This document shows positions 1 through 7,742 of a stretch of DNA of 64,000 bases, piece by piece. Origin of the DNA: Thermaceae bacterium (lineage in GTDB: Bacteria; Deinococcota; Deinococci; Deinococcales; Marinithermaceae). The notes beneath the pieces were generated by a model. The model was not told where the DNA came from, ran no database searches, and saw only the letters and a program-made list of their open reading frames with translations. The translations under genes and the position numbers were made by a program. Position 1 is the stretch's first letter. Each line of letters starts with the position of its first letter. The DNA lies in assembly GCA_026984675.1 (NCBI GenBank), contig JALSRQ010000060.1, positions 1-64,000 on the forward strand, in the 5' to 3' direction.

Positions 1-118
1 GGGCCCGGTCGGCGGCGAGAAGTTCGTCGACCAGGGGCAGGGCCTCGAGCTCCTGTTTCTTGCGGATGCCTTCCTTGACGGCCTCGGGGTTCTCGCGGAT
101 CTTTCGGAGGTCCAGCAC
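1..118 (-). CDS. serS: Seryl-tRNA synthetase, N-terminal fragment cut by the window edge
   Basis: Class II synthetase that charges tRNA-Ser. Only the first 39 codons are visible. They begin with GTG at 118-116 and read MLDLRKIRENPEAVKEGIR, the usual start of the SerRS tRNA-binding coiled-coil arm. A Shine-Dalgarno GAGGTGA (128-122) precedes the GTG. The gene lies 55 nt downstream of gatC on the same strand and may be cotranscribed with it. I see no promoter hexamer and no terminator in the 119-173 gap. The catalytic domain is outside the window. Confidence 0.9.
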   Translation of the reverse strand, partial: MLDLRKIRENPEAVKEGIRKKQELEALPLVDELLAADRA

Positions 119-173
119 GGTTCACCTCGAATCGGGGTGGGGGGGTAGGGAGCGCGATCCTCCGCCCCCTCGG

Positions 174-467
174 CTACTCCCCCTCGATCGCCCTCGGCAC
201 CTTGAAGAAGCCGTCCTCGCGTTCGGGGGCGTTTTGCAGGGCGGCCTCGGGGTCGAGCCCGGGCTCCGGCACGTCGTCCCGCATGCGGTGTTCCAGGGGG
301 ACCGGGCGGACCAGCTCGGGGAGGTCGGCGAGGTCGAGCTCGCCGAGCTTCTCGAAGTAGCCGAGGATCTTCTCCAGGTCCTCCCGCATCGCCGCCCGCT
401 CCTCGTCGCTCAGCTCGACGCGGGCCAGGTCCTCGAGGTGGCGGATCAGCTCGGGCGTGATCTTCAT
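174..467 (-). CDS. gatC: Glutamyl/aspartyl-tRNA amidotransferase subunit C
   Basis: Small subunit of GatCAB, the cytoplasmic enzyme that amidates Glu-tRNA(Gln) and/or Asp-tRNA(Asn). It is 97 residues, normal for GatC. It has the family N-terminus (ITPELIRHLEDLARVEL) and the C-terminal LQNAPEREDGFFKVP that packs against GatA/GatB. ATG 467 is chosen because a -10-like TAAGCT (480-475) ends 7 nt upstream, the spacing seen at many leaderless starts here; that hexamer overlaps the end of the DUF554 gene. gatA and gatB are not in the window. The presence of an archaeal-type AspRS at 45.2-46.5 kb makes an Asp-tRNA(Asn) role plausible, but this is inference. Confidence 0.93.
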   Translation of the reverse strand: MKITPELIRHLEDLARVELSDEERAAMREDLEKILGYFEKLGELDLADLPELVRPVPLEHRMRDDVPEPGLDPEAALQNAPEREDGFFKVPRAIEGE

Positions 468-472
468 CGGAC

Positions 473-1222
473 CTAGCTTACCGAAAGCCGGGCCGCCAGG
501 GCCCAAAACAGGGGGGCCAGGAAGAGGGCGGGGAGGAAGGCGGCGACCCGTACCCGGGCGGCCTCGAGCAGGTTGAGCCCCACCCCGATCACCATCAGCC
601 CCCCCACCCCGGTGGCCAGCAGGACCCGGGGGTCGTGGGCGGGGTCGGGGACGAAGGCGGTGAGGGCGCCGGCCAGCAGGGAAAGCCCCAGCTGGTAGCC
701 CAGCACCACCAGCACGCTCGCCGCCACCCCGACCCCCAGGCTGGCCGCCAGCGCGATCGAGGAGATCCCGTCCAGGGCGGCCTTCACGAGCAGCAGCGAG
801 GGGTCGCCGAGGAGGCCGTTGTTGAAGGCCCCGATCAGGGTCATCGGCCCCACGCAGAAGAGCACGCTGGCGGTGACGAAGCCCTCGGTGAAGCTGCCGC
901 CCCCCCGCACCGCCCGCTTGATCCCCTCGCCTAGGCGCTCGATCCCCTCCTCGATTCCCAGCCACTCCCCCAGGGCCCCGCCCAGGGCCATCGCCAGGAG
1001 CGCCAGGATGACCCCGTCGACCGCCCCGGCCTTGCCCCGGGCGACGGCCCGGGCCATCGCGAAGCCGATGTAGAGGGTGGTGAGCCCCACCCCCTGCACC
1101 ACCGTGCGCCGGAGCCGCACCGGCACCCGGCCGTGGAGGTAGACCCCCAGGCCGCTGCCCAGGATCACCGCGGCCGCGTTGACCCAGGTGCCGCTGGTCT
1201 TGGCCCAGAAGGAGAGCTCCAC
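473..1222 (-). CDS. DUF554 family integral membrane protein
   Basis: Inner-membrane protein of the DUF554 (YdfK-like) family, 249 residues with about seven hydrophobic segments. The hallmark stretch is SVLFCVGPMTLIGAFNNGL followed by the KAALDGISSIALAASLG helix in the middle of the protein. Family function is unknown; a transporter role is only a guess. It starts with GTG at 1222, 9 nt after the minus-strand reading of a palindromic TATAAT (1237-1232), so the mRNA would have almost no leader. It diverges from purH and ends 5 nt before gatC. Confidence 0.88.
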   Translation of the reverse strand: MELSFWAKTSGTWVNAAAVILGSGLGVYLHGRVPVRLRRTVVQGVGLTTLYIGFAMARAVARGKAGAVDGVILALLAMALGGALGEWLGIEEGIERLGEGIKRAVRGGGSFTEGFVTASVLFCVGPMTLIGAFNNGLLGDPSLLLVKAALDGISSIALAASLGVGVAASVLVVLGYQLGLSLLAGALTAFVPDPAHDPRVLLATGVGGLMVIGVGLNLLEAARVRVAAFLPALFLAPLFWALAARLSVS

Positions 1223-1230
1223 CTCCGGCC

Positions 1231-1240
1231 GATTATAATC
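1231..1240. promoter_or_regulatory. Palindromic -10 element shared by purH and the DUF554 gene
   Basis: GATTATAATC is a perfect 10-bp palindrome containing TATAAT on both strands (plus 1234-1239, minus 1237-1232). purH starts at 1246, 6 nt after the plus-strand hexamer. The DUF554 gene starts at 1222, 9 nt after the minus-strand hexamer. Only 23 bp separate the two start codons. No clear -35 was seen on either side. Confidence 0.7.
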
Positions 1241-1245
1241 GGCCC

Positions 1246-2736
1246 GTGCGCGCGCTGCTCTCGGTTTTCGATAAGGCTGGGTTGGTCGAGTTCGCCCGCG
1301 GCCTCGCCGGGCTCGGCTTCGAGCTGGTGGCCAGCGGGGGCACCGCCCAAGCCCTCCGGGATGCGGGGCTTGGGGTGACCCCGGTCGAGGCCCTGACCGG
1401 CTTCCCCGAGGCCCTGGGGGGCCGGGTCAAGACCCTCCACCCGGCGATTCACGCCGGCATCCTGGCCCGCCCCGACCAGCTGGAGGAGCTCGGCGGGCTC
1501 GGCCTCGCCCCCTTCGAGGTGGTGGCGGTCAACCTCTACCCCTTCGAACGGGCGGTGGCCGAGGGGCGGCCCGAGCCCGAGGCGATCGAGGCGATCGACA
1601 TCGGCGGGCCGGCCCTTTTGCGGGCGGCGGCCAAGAACTTCGCCCGGGTCTACGCCGTCTGCGACCCCGCCGACTACCCCCGGGTGCTGGCCGCCCTGGC
1701 CGGGGGGGGCGACGCCGGGCTGCGGCGCGAGCTCGCCGTCAAGGCCTTCGCCCGCACCGCCGCCTACGACGCCGCGATCGCGGCCTGGTTGGGCCGGGAG
1801 GAGGCCTTTCCCGAGCGGCGGGTGCTGGTGCTGGAGCGGGCGGGCCGGCTCCGGTACGGGGAAAACCCCCACCAGGCCGCCGCCCTCTACCGGGTTCGGG
1901 GCGAGGAGGGGCCGCTCCTTTCCGCCCGGGTGCTCCAGGGCAAGCCGATGAGCTACAACAACTACGCCGACGCCGAGGCGGCCTGGCGGCTGGTCTTTGA
2001 GTTCGAGCAACCGGCGGCGGCGGCGATCAAGCACCAGATGCCCTCGGGGGTGGGGCTGGGCGCCGGCCCGGCCGAGGCCTACGCCCGCGCCTACGCCGCC
2101 GACCCGGTGAGCATCTTCGGCGGCATCGTGGCCTTCAACCGACCGGTCGACCGGGCCGCCGCCGAGGCGATCGGAAACCTGTTTTTGGAGGTGGTCCTGG
2201 CTCCGGGCTTTACCGAGGAGGCGCGGGAGCGCCTGGCCCGGAAGCGGAACCTCCGCCTGCTCGAGGTCCCCGCCCCGCCCCGCCCGGGGCTTGGCTACCG
2301 CCAGCTGGCCGGCGGCTTCCTGGTCCAGGAGGAGGACCGGGGGGTCTTCGCCGAGGTCCGGCCGGTCACCGAGCGGCGGCCCGGGGACGAGGAGCTCCGG
2401 GCCCTCGCCTTCGCCATGGCGGTGGCCAAGCACGCCCGCTCCAACGCGATCGTGGTGGCGAACGGCGAGCGGACGCTGGGGATCGGGCAGGGCCAGACCA
2501 GCCGGGTCGACGCCGCCCGGATCGCCCTGGAAAAGGCGGGGGAGGCGGCCCGGGGGGCGGTGCTCGCCTCCGACGGCTTCTTCCCCTTCGACGACGTGGT
2601 CCGCCTGGCCGGGGCGTACGGGGTGGCGGCGATCGCCCAGCCGGGGGGCTCGAAGCGGGACGCCGACTCGATCGCCGCCGCCAACGAGCTGGGGATCGCG
2701 ATGGTCTTCACCGGTCTCCGCCACTTCCGCCACTAG
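1246..2736 (+). CDS. purH: Bifunctional AICAR formyltransferase / IMP cyclohydrolase
   Basis: Catalyses the last two steps of de novo purine synthesis, AICAR to FAICAR to IMP. It is 496 residues, slightly shorter than E. coli PurH. The N-terminal cyclohydrolase (MGS-like) domain begins MRALLSVFDKAGLVEFARGL. The transformylase domain has YGENPHQ near residue 205, the catalytic Lys-His pair (KHQMPSGVG near 260), QTSRVDAARIA, SDGFFPFDD and the C-terminal PGGSKRDADSI. The GTG start at 1246 lies 6 nt after TATAAT, so the mRNA is probably leaderless. It is convergent with a small membrane-protein gene; their TAG stops share the palindrome CTAG at 2733-2736. Confidence 0.97.
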   Translation: MRALLSVFDKAGLVEFARGLAGLGFELVASGGTAQALRDAGLGVTPVEALTGFPEALGGRVKTLHPAIHAGILARPDQLEELGGLGLAPFEVVAVNLYPFERAVAEGRPEPEAIEAIDIGGPALLRAAAKNFARVYAVCDPADYPRVLAALAGGGDAGLRRELAVKAFARTAAYDAAIAAWLGREEAFPERRVLVLERAGRLRYGENPHQAAALYRVRGEEGPLLSARVLQGKPMSYNNYADAEAAWRLVFEFEQPAAAAIKHQMPSGVGLGAGPAEAYARAYAADPVSIFGGIVAFNRPVDRAAAEAIGNLFLEVVLAPGFTEEARERLARKRNLRLLEVPAPPRPGLGYRQLAGGFLVQEEDRGVFAEVRPVTERRPGDEELRALAFAMAVAKHARSNAIVVANGERTLGIGQGQTSRVDAARIALEKAGEAARGAVLASDGFFPFDDVVRLAGAYGVAAIAQPGGSKRDADSIAAANELGIAMVFTGLRHFRH

Positions 2737-2885
2737 CGGCGGCGGTAGGCGAGGAGCACCCCGACCGCGCTTAGGGCGGCGAGCAGGTTGGGCAGGAGGG
2801 CGTAGCCCCGGCGGTTGGCCCAAAGGGCGTAGGCCAGGGCCAGCACCGCCAGGGTCAGGGCGGCGAGGCGAAGGGACCGGGGCAC
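2733..2885 (-). CDS. Small two-segment membrane protein, 50 residues (hypothetical)
   Basis: Short open frame starting GTG CCC CGG, translating to a very hydrophobic 50-residue protein: residues 1-21 form one helix, NRRGY a basic turn, and LLPNLLAALSAVGVLLAY a second helix ending in three arginines. The basic turn and ends suggest a hairpin with both termini in the cytoplasm (inference). It lies 12 nt after the uracil-DNA glycosylase stop on the same strand, so it would be the last gene of that operon. Its TAG stop overlaps the purH TAG in CTAG. I do not recognise a family. Support is the position, the full use of the gap, and typical codon use. Confidence 0.55.
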   Translation of the reverse strand: MPRSLRLAALTLAVLALAYALWANRRGYALLPNLLAALSAVGVLLAYRRR

Positions 2886-2897
2886 GGCGTTCAGTCC

Positions 2898-3518
2898 CTA
2901 AAACAGGGGGTCCTGGCGGGCCGCCTTGACCTCGGGCCGGGGCTTTTCCCCGAGCTCCTCCAGCGCCCGCTTGACCTCTTGGATGTCGCGCCAGGTCAGG
3001 GCCTTAGGGCTCCCCGGGGCCCGCGAGGGGTTCCGGAGGAGGAAGGCGGGGTGGAACATCGGGAAGACCCGGATCCCGTTCCACTCGAACCACTGCCCCC
3101 GCACCTTGGTGATCGAGACCTTCTGGCCCAGGAAGAACTGGGTGGCCACCGACCCCAGGGGGGCGATGATCAGCGGTCGGATCTGCTCGATCTCGGGAAG
3201 CAGCCAGCGGGTGGTGCAGACCTTGACCTCGTCGGGCAGGGGGGTGCGGTTGCCCGGCGGGCGGCACTTGACGACGTTGGTGATGTAGACGCTCTCGCGG
3301 GGGATGCCGGCGGCCTCGAGGATGCGGTCCAGGAGCTGACCGGCCTTCCCGACGAAGGGGCGGCCCAGCCGGTCCTCGTCGGCGCCGGGGGCCTCCCCGA
3401 CGAACATCAACCGGGCGTCGGGGTCGCCCTCCCCGAAGACGACCTGGGTGCGGGACTCCTGCAACCGGCAGGCGGTGCAGCCGGCGGCCTGGGCCTTCAG
3501 GGCCTCGAGGGGGCTCAT
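2898..3518 (-). CDS. Family 4 uracil-DNA glycosylase (iron-sulfur type)
   Basis: Removes uracil from DNA in base-excision repair, important at high temperature where cytosine deaminates quickly. It is 206 residues. Four cysteines in the family-4 pattern (Cys14, Cys17, Cys85, Cys101) would bind a [4Fe-4S] cluster. Motif A is GEAPGADEDRLGRPFVG (41-57) and motif B is HPAFLLRNP (156-164). It overlaps the preceding gene by 4 nt (ATGA at 3518-3515), indicating translational coupling, and is followed by a small membrane-protein gene. The C-terminal KAARQDPLF is the commonly seen tail of thermophile homologues. Confidence 0.94.
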   Translation of the reverse strand: MSPLEALKAQAAGCTACRLQESRTQVVFGEGDPDARLMFVGEAPGADEDRLGRPFVGKAGQLLDRILEAAGIPRESVYITNVVKCRPPGNRTPLPDEVKVCTTRWLLPEIEQIRPLIIAPLGSVATQFFLGQKVSITKVRGQWFEWNGIRVFPMFHPAFLLRNPSRAPGSPKALTWRDIQEVKRALEELGEKPRPEVKAARQDPLF

Positions 3519-3886
3519 GGGGCCAGCGGCGCGCGGGCCTTGCGGGCCTCCCGGCGGATCTTGGGGTCGAGGCCGATCATCAGGAAGAAGTTCTCCAGCG
3601 CGTTCTCCTTCCCCTTGATCTCGGGGTAGGCGTCCTCGGCGGTGCCGGTGACGAAGGGCAGGGAGCGGTAGAGCTCAAGGGCGTAGGCCACCGCGGCGTC
3701 GGGCCCCTCCTTCTCGGCGACCTCGGCGAGCTTGGCGTAGACCTCGCGGCGGGCTTCGGCGTGCTTTTTAAAGACCTCGGGACTCGGGGTCTCGGGCGCC
3801 CGCAGGATGTCCTGCTTGGCGATGCGGCGGTAGTGCTTGAGCCCCCGGATGATTTCCTCCGTGGAAAGGGTCACCTTGTACTCCAT
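3515..3886 (-). CDS. Conserved hypothetical protein, 123 residues
   Basis: Soluble, charged, probably all-helical protein with no signal peptide or membrane segment. I do not recognise a domain. It opens MEYKVTLSTEEIIRGLKHYR and has a Lys/Arg-rich second half ending RREARKARAPLAP. It is the first gene of an operon with uracil-DNA glycosylase (4-nt ATGA overlap). A Shine-Dalgarno GGAGAGGAG lies about 6-8 nt before ATG 3886, and a strong promoter lies about 70 nt upstream. Its position suggests a link with DNA repair or nucleotide metabolism, but nothing in the sequence proves this. Confidence 0.75.
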   Translation of the reverse strand: MEYKVTLSTEEIIRGLKHYRRIAKQDILRAPETPSPEVFKKHAEARREVYAKLAEVAEKEGPDAAVAYALELYRSLPFVTGTAEDAYPEIKGKENALENFFLMIGLDPKIRREARKARAPLAP

Positions 3887-3951
3887 ACCCGCTCCTCTCC
3901 GAGCCTAGCTTGTTTGAAGCCACCGCAACCCAGCGCGGTACCCGTGAAGGG

Positions 3952-3982
3952 ATTATACCGCCGGCAAAAAAAACCCTGTCAA
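3952..3982 (-). promoter_or_regulatory. Promoter of the uracil-DNA glycosylase operon
   Basis: Minus-strand consensus TTGACA (3982-3977) and TATAAT (3957-3952) separated by 19 bp that include a run of eight T. Both hexamers are perfect, though the spacer is longer than the optimal 17. Predicted leader is about 55-60 nt and carries a Shine-Dalgarno site. Confidence 0.65.
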
Positions 3983-3994
3983 CGCGCGGGCCAC

Positions 3995-4000
3995 TATAAT
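3995..4000 (+). promoter_or_regulatory. -10 element of the PEGA-domain gene
   Basis: TATAAT ending 6 nt before GTG 4007, the leaderless spacing found at many genes here. No convincing -35. It lies 13 bp beyond the -35 of the divergent operon, so the two promoters overlap. Confidence 0.6.
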
Positions 4001-4006
4001 CGCCTT

Positions 4007-5137
4007 GTGCGGCGGGTGGGAGCCTTTCTGGTCAAGGGCGAGCTCAGGCGGGAGGGGCCGATCGCGGTCCTCGAGGCCCTGGACCCGGTGACCGGGGGGC
4101 CGGTGCTCCTGTTCCGGCCGCTTTCTGGACGCCCCCCGAGGATCGAGGTCGCCCGGGTGCTCCCCTACCAGCCCCCGGTCGAGGACGCCTGGGTGGTGGA
4201 GCTCCCCTTCGGGGTGGAAAACGCCGCCCGCCTCGCCGTTCCGGTGGAACTCGATCGCCTCCTCGCCTGGACCCGCCGGCTCCTCCTCGCCTTCGGCGAG
4301 CTCGAGGCCGCCGGGCGATCCCACGGCCGGCTCGGCCTCGAGGACCTCTGGGTTCGGGGCGAGGCGGTCTGGGTGAGCGGGGTAGGGGTGCCCTGGCCCG
4401 ACCCCGAGCCCGACGCCCCCCGGCTGGTGGCGGCGATCCGAAGGCTCGCCGGGGACGCCTGGGAGGGATGGCCGGCGGCCGGGGTCCTGGGGGCCCTGGC
4501 CGAGGGACGGCTCGGTTACCAGGAGGCCCTGGCCGCCCTCAACGAGCCGGGGGCGCCGCCCCCCGAGGCCCCGGCCGAGGCAACTCCACCGGAGAGGCCC
4601 AAACCCCCGCCCTCGGTGCGGGTCAAGGGGCGGGCCGAGTCCGGCGGGCAGGTCCCGCCCGGGCCCGACCGCCCCCCTCCGCCGGAGCCCGAGCCCCCCG
4701 CCCCGGTTCCGCCCCGGGTCGAGGAGCCCCCCGAGGTGGTGCGGATCGAGGAGCCGGTCGAGCCCGCCTTCGAGGTGGTCTCGCCCCCGGCGCCGCCCCG
4801 CCGGCGGGCCCTCCGGACCTTGGGGCTCGGCCTCTTGCTCCTCGCCCTCCTGGTGGCGGGGGGGCTCTACCTCGGCCGCCGGGGCCCCGCCTACGTCCAG
4901 GAGGTGCGGTTTGAGGTGGTCCCCGAGGGCGCCACCGCCGAGCTCCACCTGCTCTCGGCCCCGGAGGGATCGCGGCTCGGCGAGGACCTCCGGGTTCGGA
5001 TCCCCGGCAAGCTCCGCTTCGACCGCCCGGGGGTCTACACCTTCGAGGTCGAAAGCCCCGGCTACAAGCCCAAGACCTTCGCCCTGGAGGTCCCGGTCCT
5101 GGGCGGCACGGTGACGGTTCGCCTGGGGGGCCGGTAG
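4007..5137 (+). CDS. Membrane protein with C-terminal PEGA domain and kinase-like N-terminus
   Basis: 376 residues in three parts: an N-terminal domain (1-180), a long proline-rich linker (about 180-262), one transmembrane helix (about 268-286, GLGLLLLALLVAGGLYLG) and a C-terminal PEGA-like beta domain (about 295-370, with KLRFDRPGVYTFEVESPGY). The N-terminal part around residues 100-145 (AAGRSHGRLGLEDLWV, then a conserved Asp and a hydrophobic helix) resembles a decayed protein-kinase catalytic loop, but Asp and Asn catalytic residues are missing. No signal peptide: orientation is probably N-in, PEGA-out. GTG 4007 is chosen because TATAAT lies 6 nt upstream. Function unknown. It is followed by guaA after 9 nt. 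Confidence 0.75.
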   Translation: MRRVGAFLVKGELRREGPIAVLEALDPVTGGPVLLFRPLSGRPPRIEVARVLPYQPPVEDAWVVELPFGVENAARLAVPVELDRLLAWTRRLLLAFGELEAAGRSHGRLGLEDLWVRGEAVWVSGVGVPWPDPEPDAPRLVAAIRRLAGDAWEGWPAAGVLGALAEGRLGYQEALAALNEPGAPPPEAPAEATPPERPKPPPSVRVKGRAESGGQVPPGPDRPPPPEPEPPAPVPPRVEEPPEVVRIEEPVEPAFEVVSPPAPPRRRALRTLGLGLLLLALLVAGGLYLGRRGPAYVQEVRFEVVPEGATAELHLLSAPEGSRLGEDLRVRIPGKLRFDRPGVYTFEVESPGYKPKTFALEVPVLGGTVTVRLGGR

Positions 5138-5146
5138 ACTCCCGGT

Positions 5147-6661
5147 ATGGCGGTCGTCGTCCTCGATTTCGGCTCCCAGTACACCCGGCTGATCGCCCGC
5201 CGGCTCCGCGAGCTCCGGGCCTACTCGGTGATCCTTCCGGGGACCGCCCCCTGGGCGGCGATCGAACGGGAGGAACCCGAGGCGATCGTGCTTTCCGGGG
5301 GGCCCTCCTCGGTCTTCGCGGAGGACGCCCCCCGCCCCGACCCCGGGGTGCTGGAGGGGCGGGTGCCGGTGCTCGGGATCTGCTACGGAATGCAGTACCT
5401 GGCCCAGGCCTTCGGCGGCACCGTCGAGCGGCGGGGGCGGGCGGAGTACGGCCGGGCGGTGCTCACCCGGTACGAAGGGCCGCTCTTCGCCGGGCTCACG
5501 GGCGAGGTGCAGGTCTGGATGAGCCACGCCGACGCGGTGACCCGGCTCCCCGAGGGCTGGCGGGCGGTGGCCGAGACCGAGGAGAACCCGGTGGCCGCGA
5601 TCCAGGACGGGTCGGGGCGGTTTTTCGGGGTGCAGTTCCACCCCGAGGTGAGCCACACCCCCAAGGGGATGGCGATCCTGGCGAACTTCCTCGAGGCCGC
5701 CGGGGTACGCCGCGACTGGACCCCGGGCCAGGCCCTAAAGGACTTGATCGAGGAGGTCCGCCGGCGGGTGGGGTCGGACCGGGTGCTGCTGGCGGTCTCC
5801 GGCGGGGTCGACTCCTCGACCCTGGCCCTCCTGCTCGCCCGGGCCGGGGTCGACCACCTGGCGGTCTTCGTCGACCACGGGCTTTTGCGCCTGGGCGAGC
5901 GGGAGGAGGTGGAGCGCTCGCTCCGGCCGCTGGGGGTGAACCTCCGGGTGGTCGACGCCTCCGAGCGGTTCCTCGCCGCCCTCGCCGGGGTCGCCGACCC
6001 CGAGGAGAAGCGCCGGATCGTCGGGGCCACCTTCATCGAGGTCTTCAAGGAGGTCGCCCGGGCCGAGGGGCCCTTCCGCTTCCTGGCCCAGGGCACCCTG
6101 TACCCCGACGTGATCGAGAGCGCCGGGGGGTTCGGCGCCGCCAAGATCAAGAGCCACCACAACGTGGGGGGGCTCCCCGCGGAGCTGGGGTTCGAGCTGC
6201 TGGAGCCCTTCCGCACCCTCTTCAAGGACGAGGTCCGTGAGCTCGCGCTCCTGCTCGGCCTCCCCGACACGATCCGACTCCGCCACCCCTTTCCCGGGCC
6301 GGGCCTGGCGATCCGGATCCTGGGGCCGGTGGACCGCGAGAAGCTCGGGGTGCTGCGGCGGGCCGACGACCTCTTCGTCGCCCTGCTCAAGGAGCACGGC
6401 CTCTACCACGAGGTCTGGCAGGCGCTGGCGGTGCTGCTGCCGGTGCGCAGCGTGGGGGTGACCGGCGACGAACGCCGCTACGGCTACACCCTGGTGCTCC
6501 GGGCGGTGACCAGCGTCGACGGCATGACCGCCGACTGGGCCCGCCTGCCCCACGACTTTCTGGACGAGGTCGCCCGGGCGATCCCCCGCAAGGTGCCGGA
6601 GATCGGCCGGGTGGTCTACGACCTCACCAGCAAGCCGCCGGGGACGATCGAGTGGGAGTGA
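5147..6661 (+). CDS. guaA: GMP synthase (glutamine-hydrolysing)
   Basis: Converts XMP to GMP with glutamine and ATP. 504 residues with the normal order: a class I glutamine amidotransferase domain with nucleophile in GICYGMQ (Cys79) and FHPEVSHT, an ATP-pyrophosphatase domain with the PP-loop [13 protein letters not shown] near 225-237, and a C-terminal dimerisation domain with [15 protein letters not shown] 5147 lies 9 nt after the PEGA gene. rnhA follows after 9 nt, so guaA probably belongs to a three-gene transcript. Together with purH and the nucleoside phosphorylase it covers purine supply. Confidence 0.97.
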   Translation: MAVVVLDFGSQYTRLIARRLRELRAYSVILPGTAPWAAIEREEPEAIVLSGGPSSVFAEDAPRPDPGVLEGRVPVLGICYGMQYLAQAFGGTVERRGRAEYGRAVLTRYEGPLFAGLTGEVQVWMSHADAVTRLPEGWRAVAETEENPVAAIQDGSGRFFGVQFHPEVSHTPKGMAILANFLEAAGVRRDWTPGQALKDLIEEVRRRVGSDRVLLAVSGGVDSSTLALLLARAGVDHLAVFVDHGLLRLGEREEVERSLRPLGVNLRVVDASERFLAALAGVADPEEKRRIVGATFIEVFKEVARAEGPFRFLAQGTLYPDVIESAGGFGAAKIKSHHNVGGLPAELGFELLEPFRTLFKDEVRELALLLGLPDTIRLRHPFPGPGLAIRILGPVDREKLGVLRRADDLFVALLKEHGLYHEVWQALAVLLPVRSVGVTGDERRYGYTLVLRAVTSVDGMTADWARLPHDFLDEVARAIPRKVPEIGRVVYDLTSKPPGTIEWE

Positions 6662-6670
6662 GGCGGGGCC

Positions 6671-7156
6671 GTGGGCCGGGCGCTTGACCCCGCCGGCGCG
6701 AAGAACGCGGCCGTGCCCTGCCGGGTCGAGGTCTACACCGACGGCTCCGCCGACGACAAGGGCCGGGGCGGATGGGCGGCGCTGTTGCGGTACGGCCGCG
6801 CCGAGAAGCTGATCTCGGGCGCCGAGTCCGGCACCACCAACAACCGCATGGAGCTCACCGCCGCGGTGGCGGCGCTAAGGGCCCTCAAGCGCCCCTGCGA
6901 GGTGCACCTCTACACCGACTCCCAGTACCTGAAAAAGGCCTTCACCGAGGGCTGGCTGGAGCGGTGGCAGAAAAACGGCTGGCGGACGGCCGCCCGGACC
7001 CCGGTCAAGAACCGGGACCTCTGGGAGGCGCTCCTGGCCGAGACCCGTCGCCACAGGGTTTTCTGGCACTGGCAAAAAGGGCACGCCGGCCACCGGGAGA
7101 ACGAGATCGTGGACCGCGAGGCGAACCGGCGCCGGCGCGCGCTAAAAGACCCCTAG
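6671..7156 (+). CDS. rnhA: Ribonuclease HI
   Basis: Cleaves the RNA strand of RNA-DNA hybrids. 161 residues, close to the E. coli length. The metal-binding carboxylates are present in order: Asp in YTDGSA, Glu in NNRMELTA, Asp in YTDSQY, and the final Asp in EIVDREANRR, with the His-containing HWQKGHAGHRENE loop before it. The GTG start at 6671 gives a 16-residue N-terminal extension before the first strand. The stop shares CTAG (7153-7156) with the convergent thioredoxin-like gene. Confidence 0.95.
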   Translation: MGRALDPAGAKNAAVPCRVEVYTDGSADDKGRGGWAALLRYGRAEKLISGAESGTTNNRMELTAAVAALRALKRPCEVHLYTDSQYLKKAFTEGWLERWQKNGWRTAARTPVKNRDLWEALLAETRRHRVFWHWQKGHAGHRENEIVDREANRRRRALKDP

Positions 7157-7728
7157 CCGTAGTAATCGGGCTGGTTGCCTGGCTTCCACTTAATCGAGCA
7201 CCCCACGCTGGGGTACTGGGGCTCGGGCGGGGCCTCGCCCCTTAAAAGCCGCTCGACGGCGTTCTGCAGGTCCTCCCCGGTCACCGGGGTGGGCTGCTTG
7301 GGCCGGGCGGCGTCGAAGCGGCCGCGGTAGAAGAGCCGGTGGTCGCGGTCGAAGAGGAAGAGGTCGGGGGTGGTCACCGCCCGGTAGGCCTTGGCCACCT
7401 CCTGGGTCTCGTCGAAGAGGTAGGGAAAGCGCATCCCGAGCCGCTCGGCCTGCTCCGACAGCCGCTCGGGGGCGTCGTCGGGGTAGGCCTCGGGGTCGTT
7501 GGCGCTGATCGCCACCACCCCGACGCCCCGGTCGAGGAGCCGGTTGGCCACCTCGGCGAGCTTTTCCTCGACGTGGCGAACGTAGGGGCAGTGGTTGCAC
7601 ATGAAGACGACCAGGAGCGGTTTCCCCCGGTAGTCGGCCTTTCGAACGAGCTTCCCGGTGCGCACGTCCCTGAGGGCGAAGTCCGGCGCCGGGGTGCCGA
7701 GCGGTACCTCCGCGTTCGCAATCGCCAT
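7153..7728 (-). CDS. Thioredoxin-family redox protein (AhpC/TSA type)
   Basis: Cytoplasmic thioredoxin-fold protein, 191 residues, no signal peptide. It has an APDFALRDV opening typical of peroxiredoxin-like proteins and an active-site pair Cys44-Asn-His-Cys47 in FMCNHCPYV. A third conserved cysteine lies near the C-terminus (SVGCSIKWK). Substrate unknown. ATG 7728 is preceded by GGGGAGGG, and a -10-like TAAGCT lies 18 nt upstream inside the end of the pyrophosphatase-like gene. It forms a minus-strand run with that gene and the methyltransferase. Confidence 0.88.
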   Translation of the reverse strand: MAIANAEVPLGTPAPDFALRDVRTGKLVRKADYRGKPLLVVFMCNHCPYVRHVEEKLAEVANRLLDRGVGVVAISANDPEAYPDDAPERLSEQAERLGMRFPYLFDETQEVAKAYRAVTTPDLFLFDRDHRLFYRGRFDAARPKQPTPVTGEDLQNAVERLLRGEAPPEPQYPSVGCSIKWKPGNQPDYYG

Positions 7729-7742
7729 CGAATCCCTCCCCT

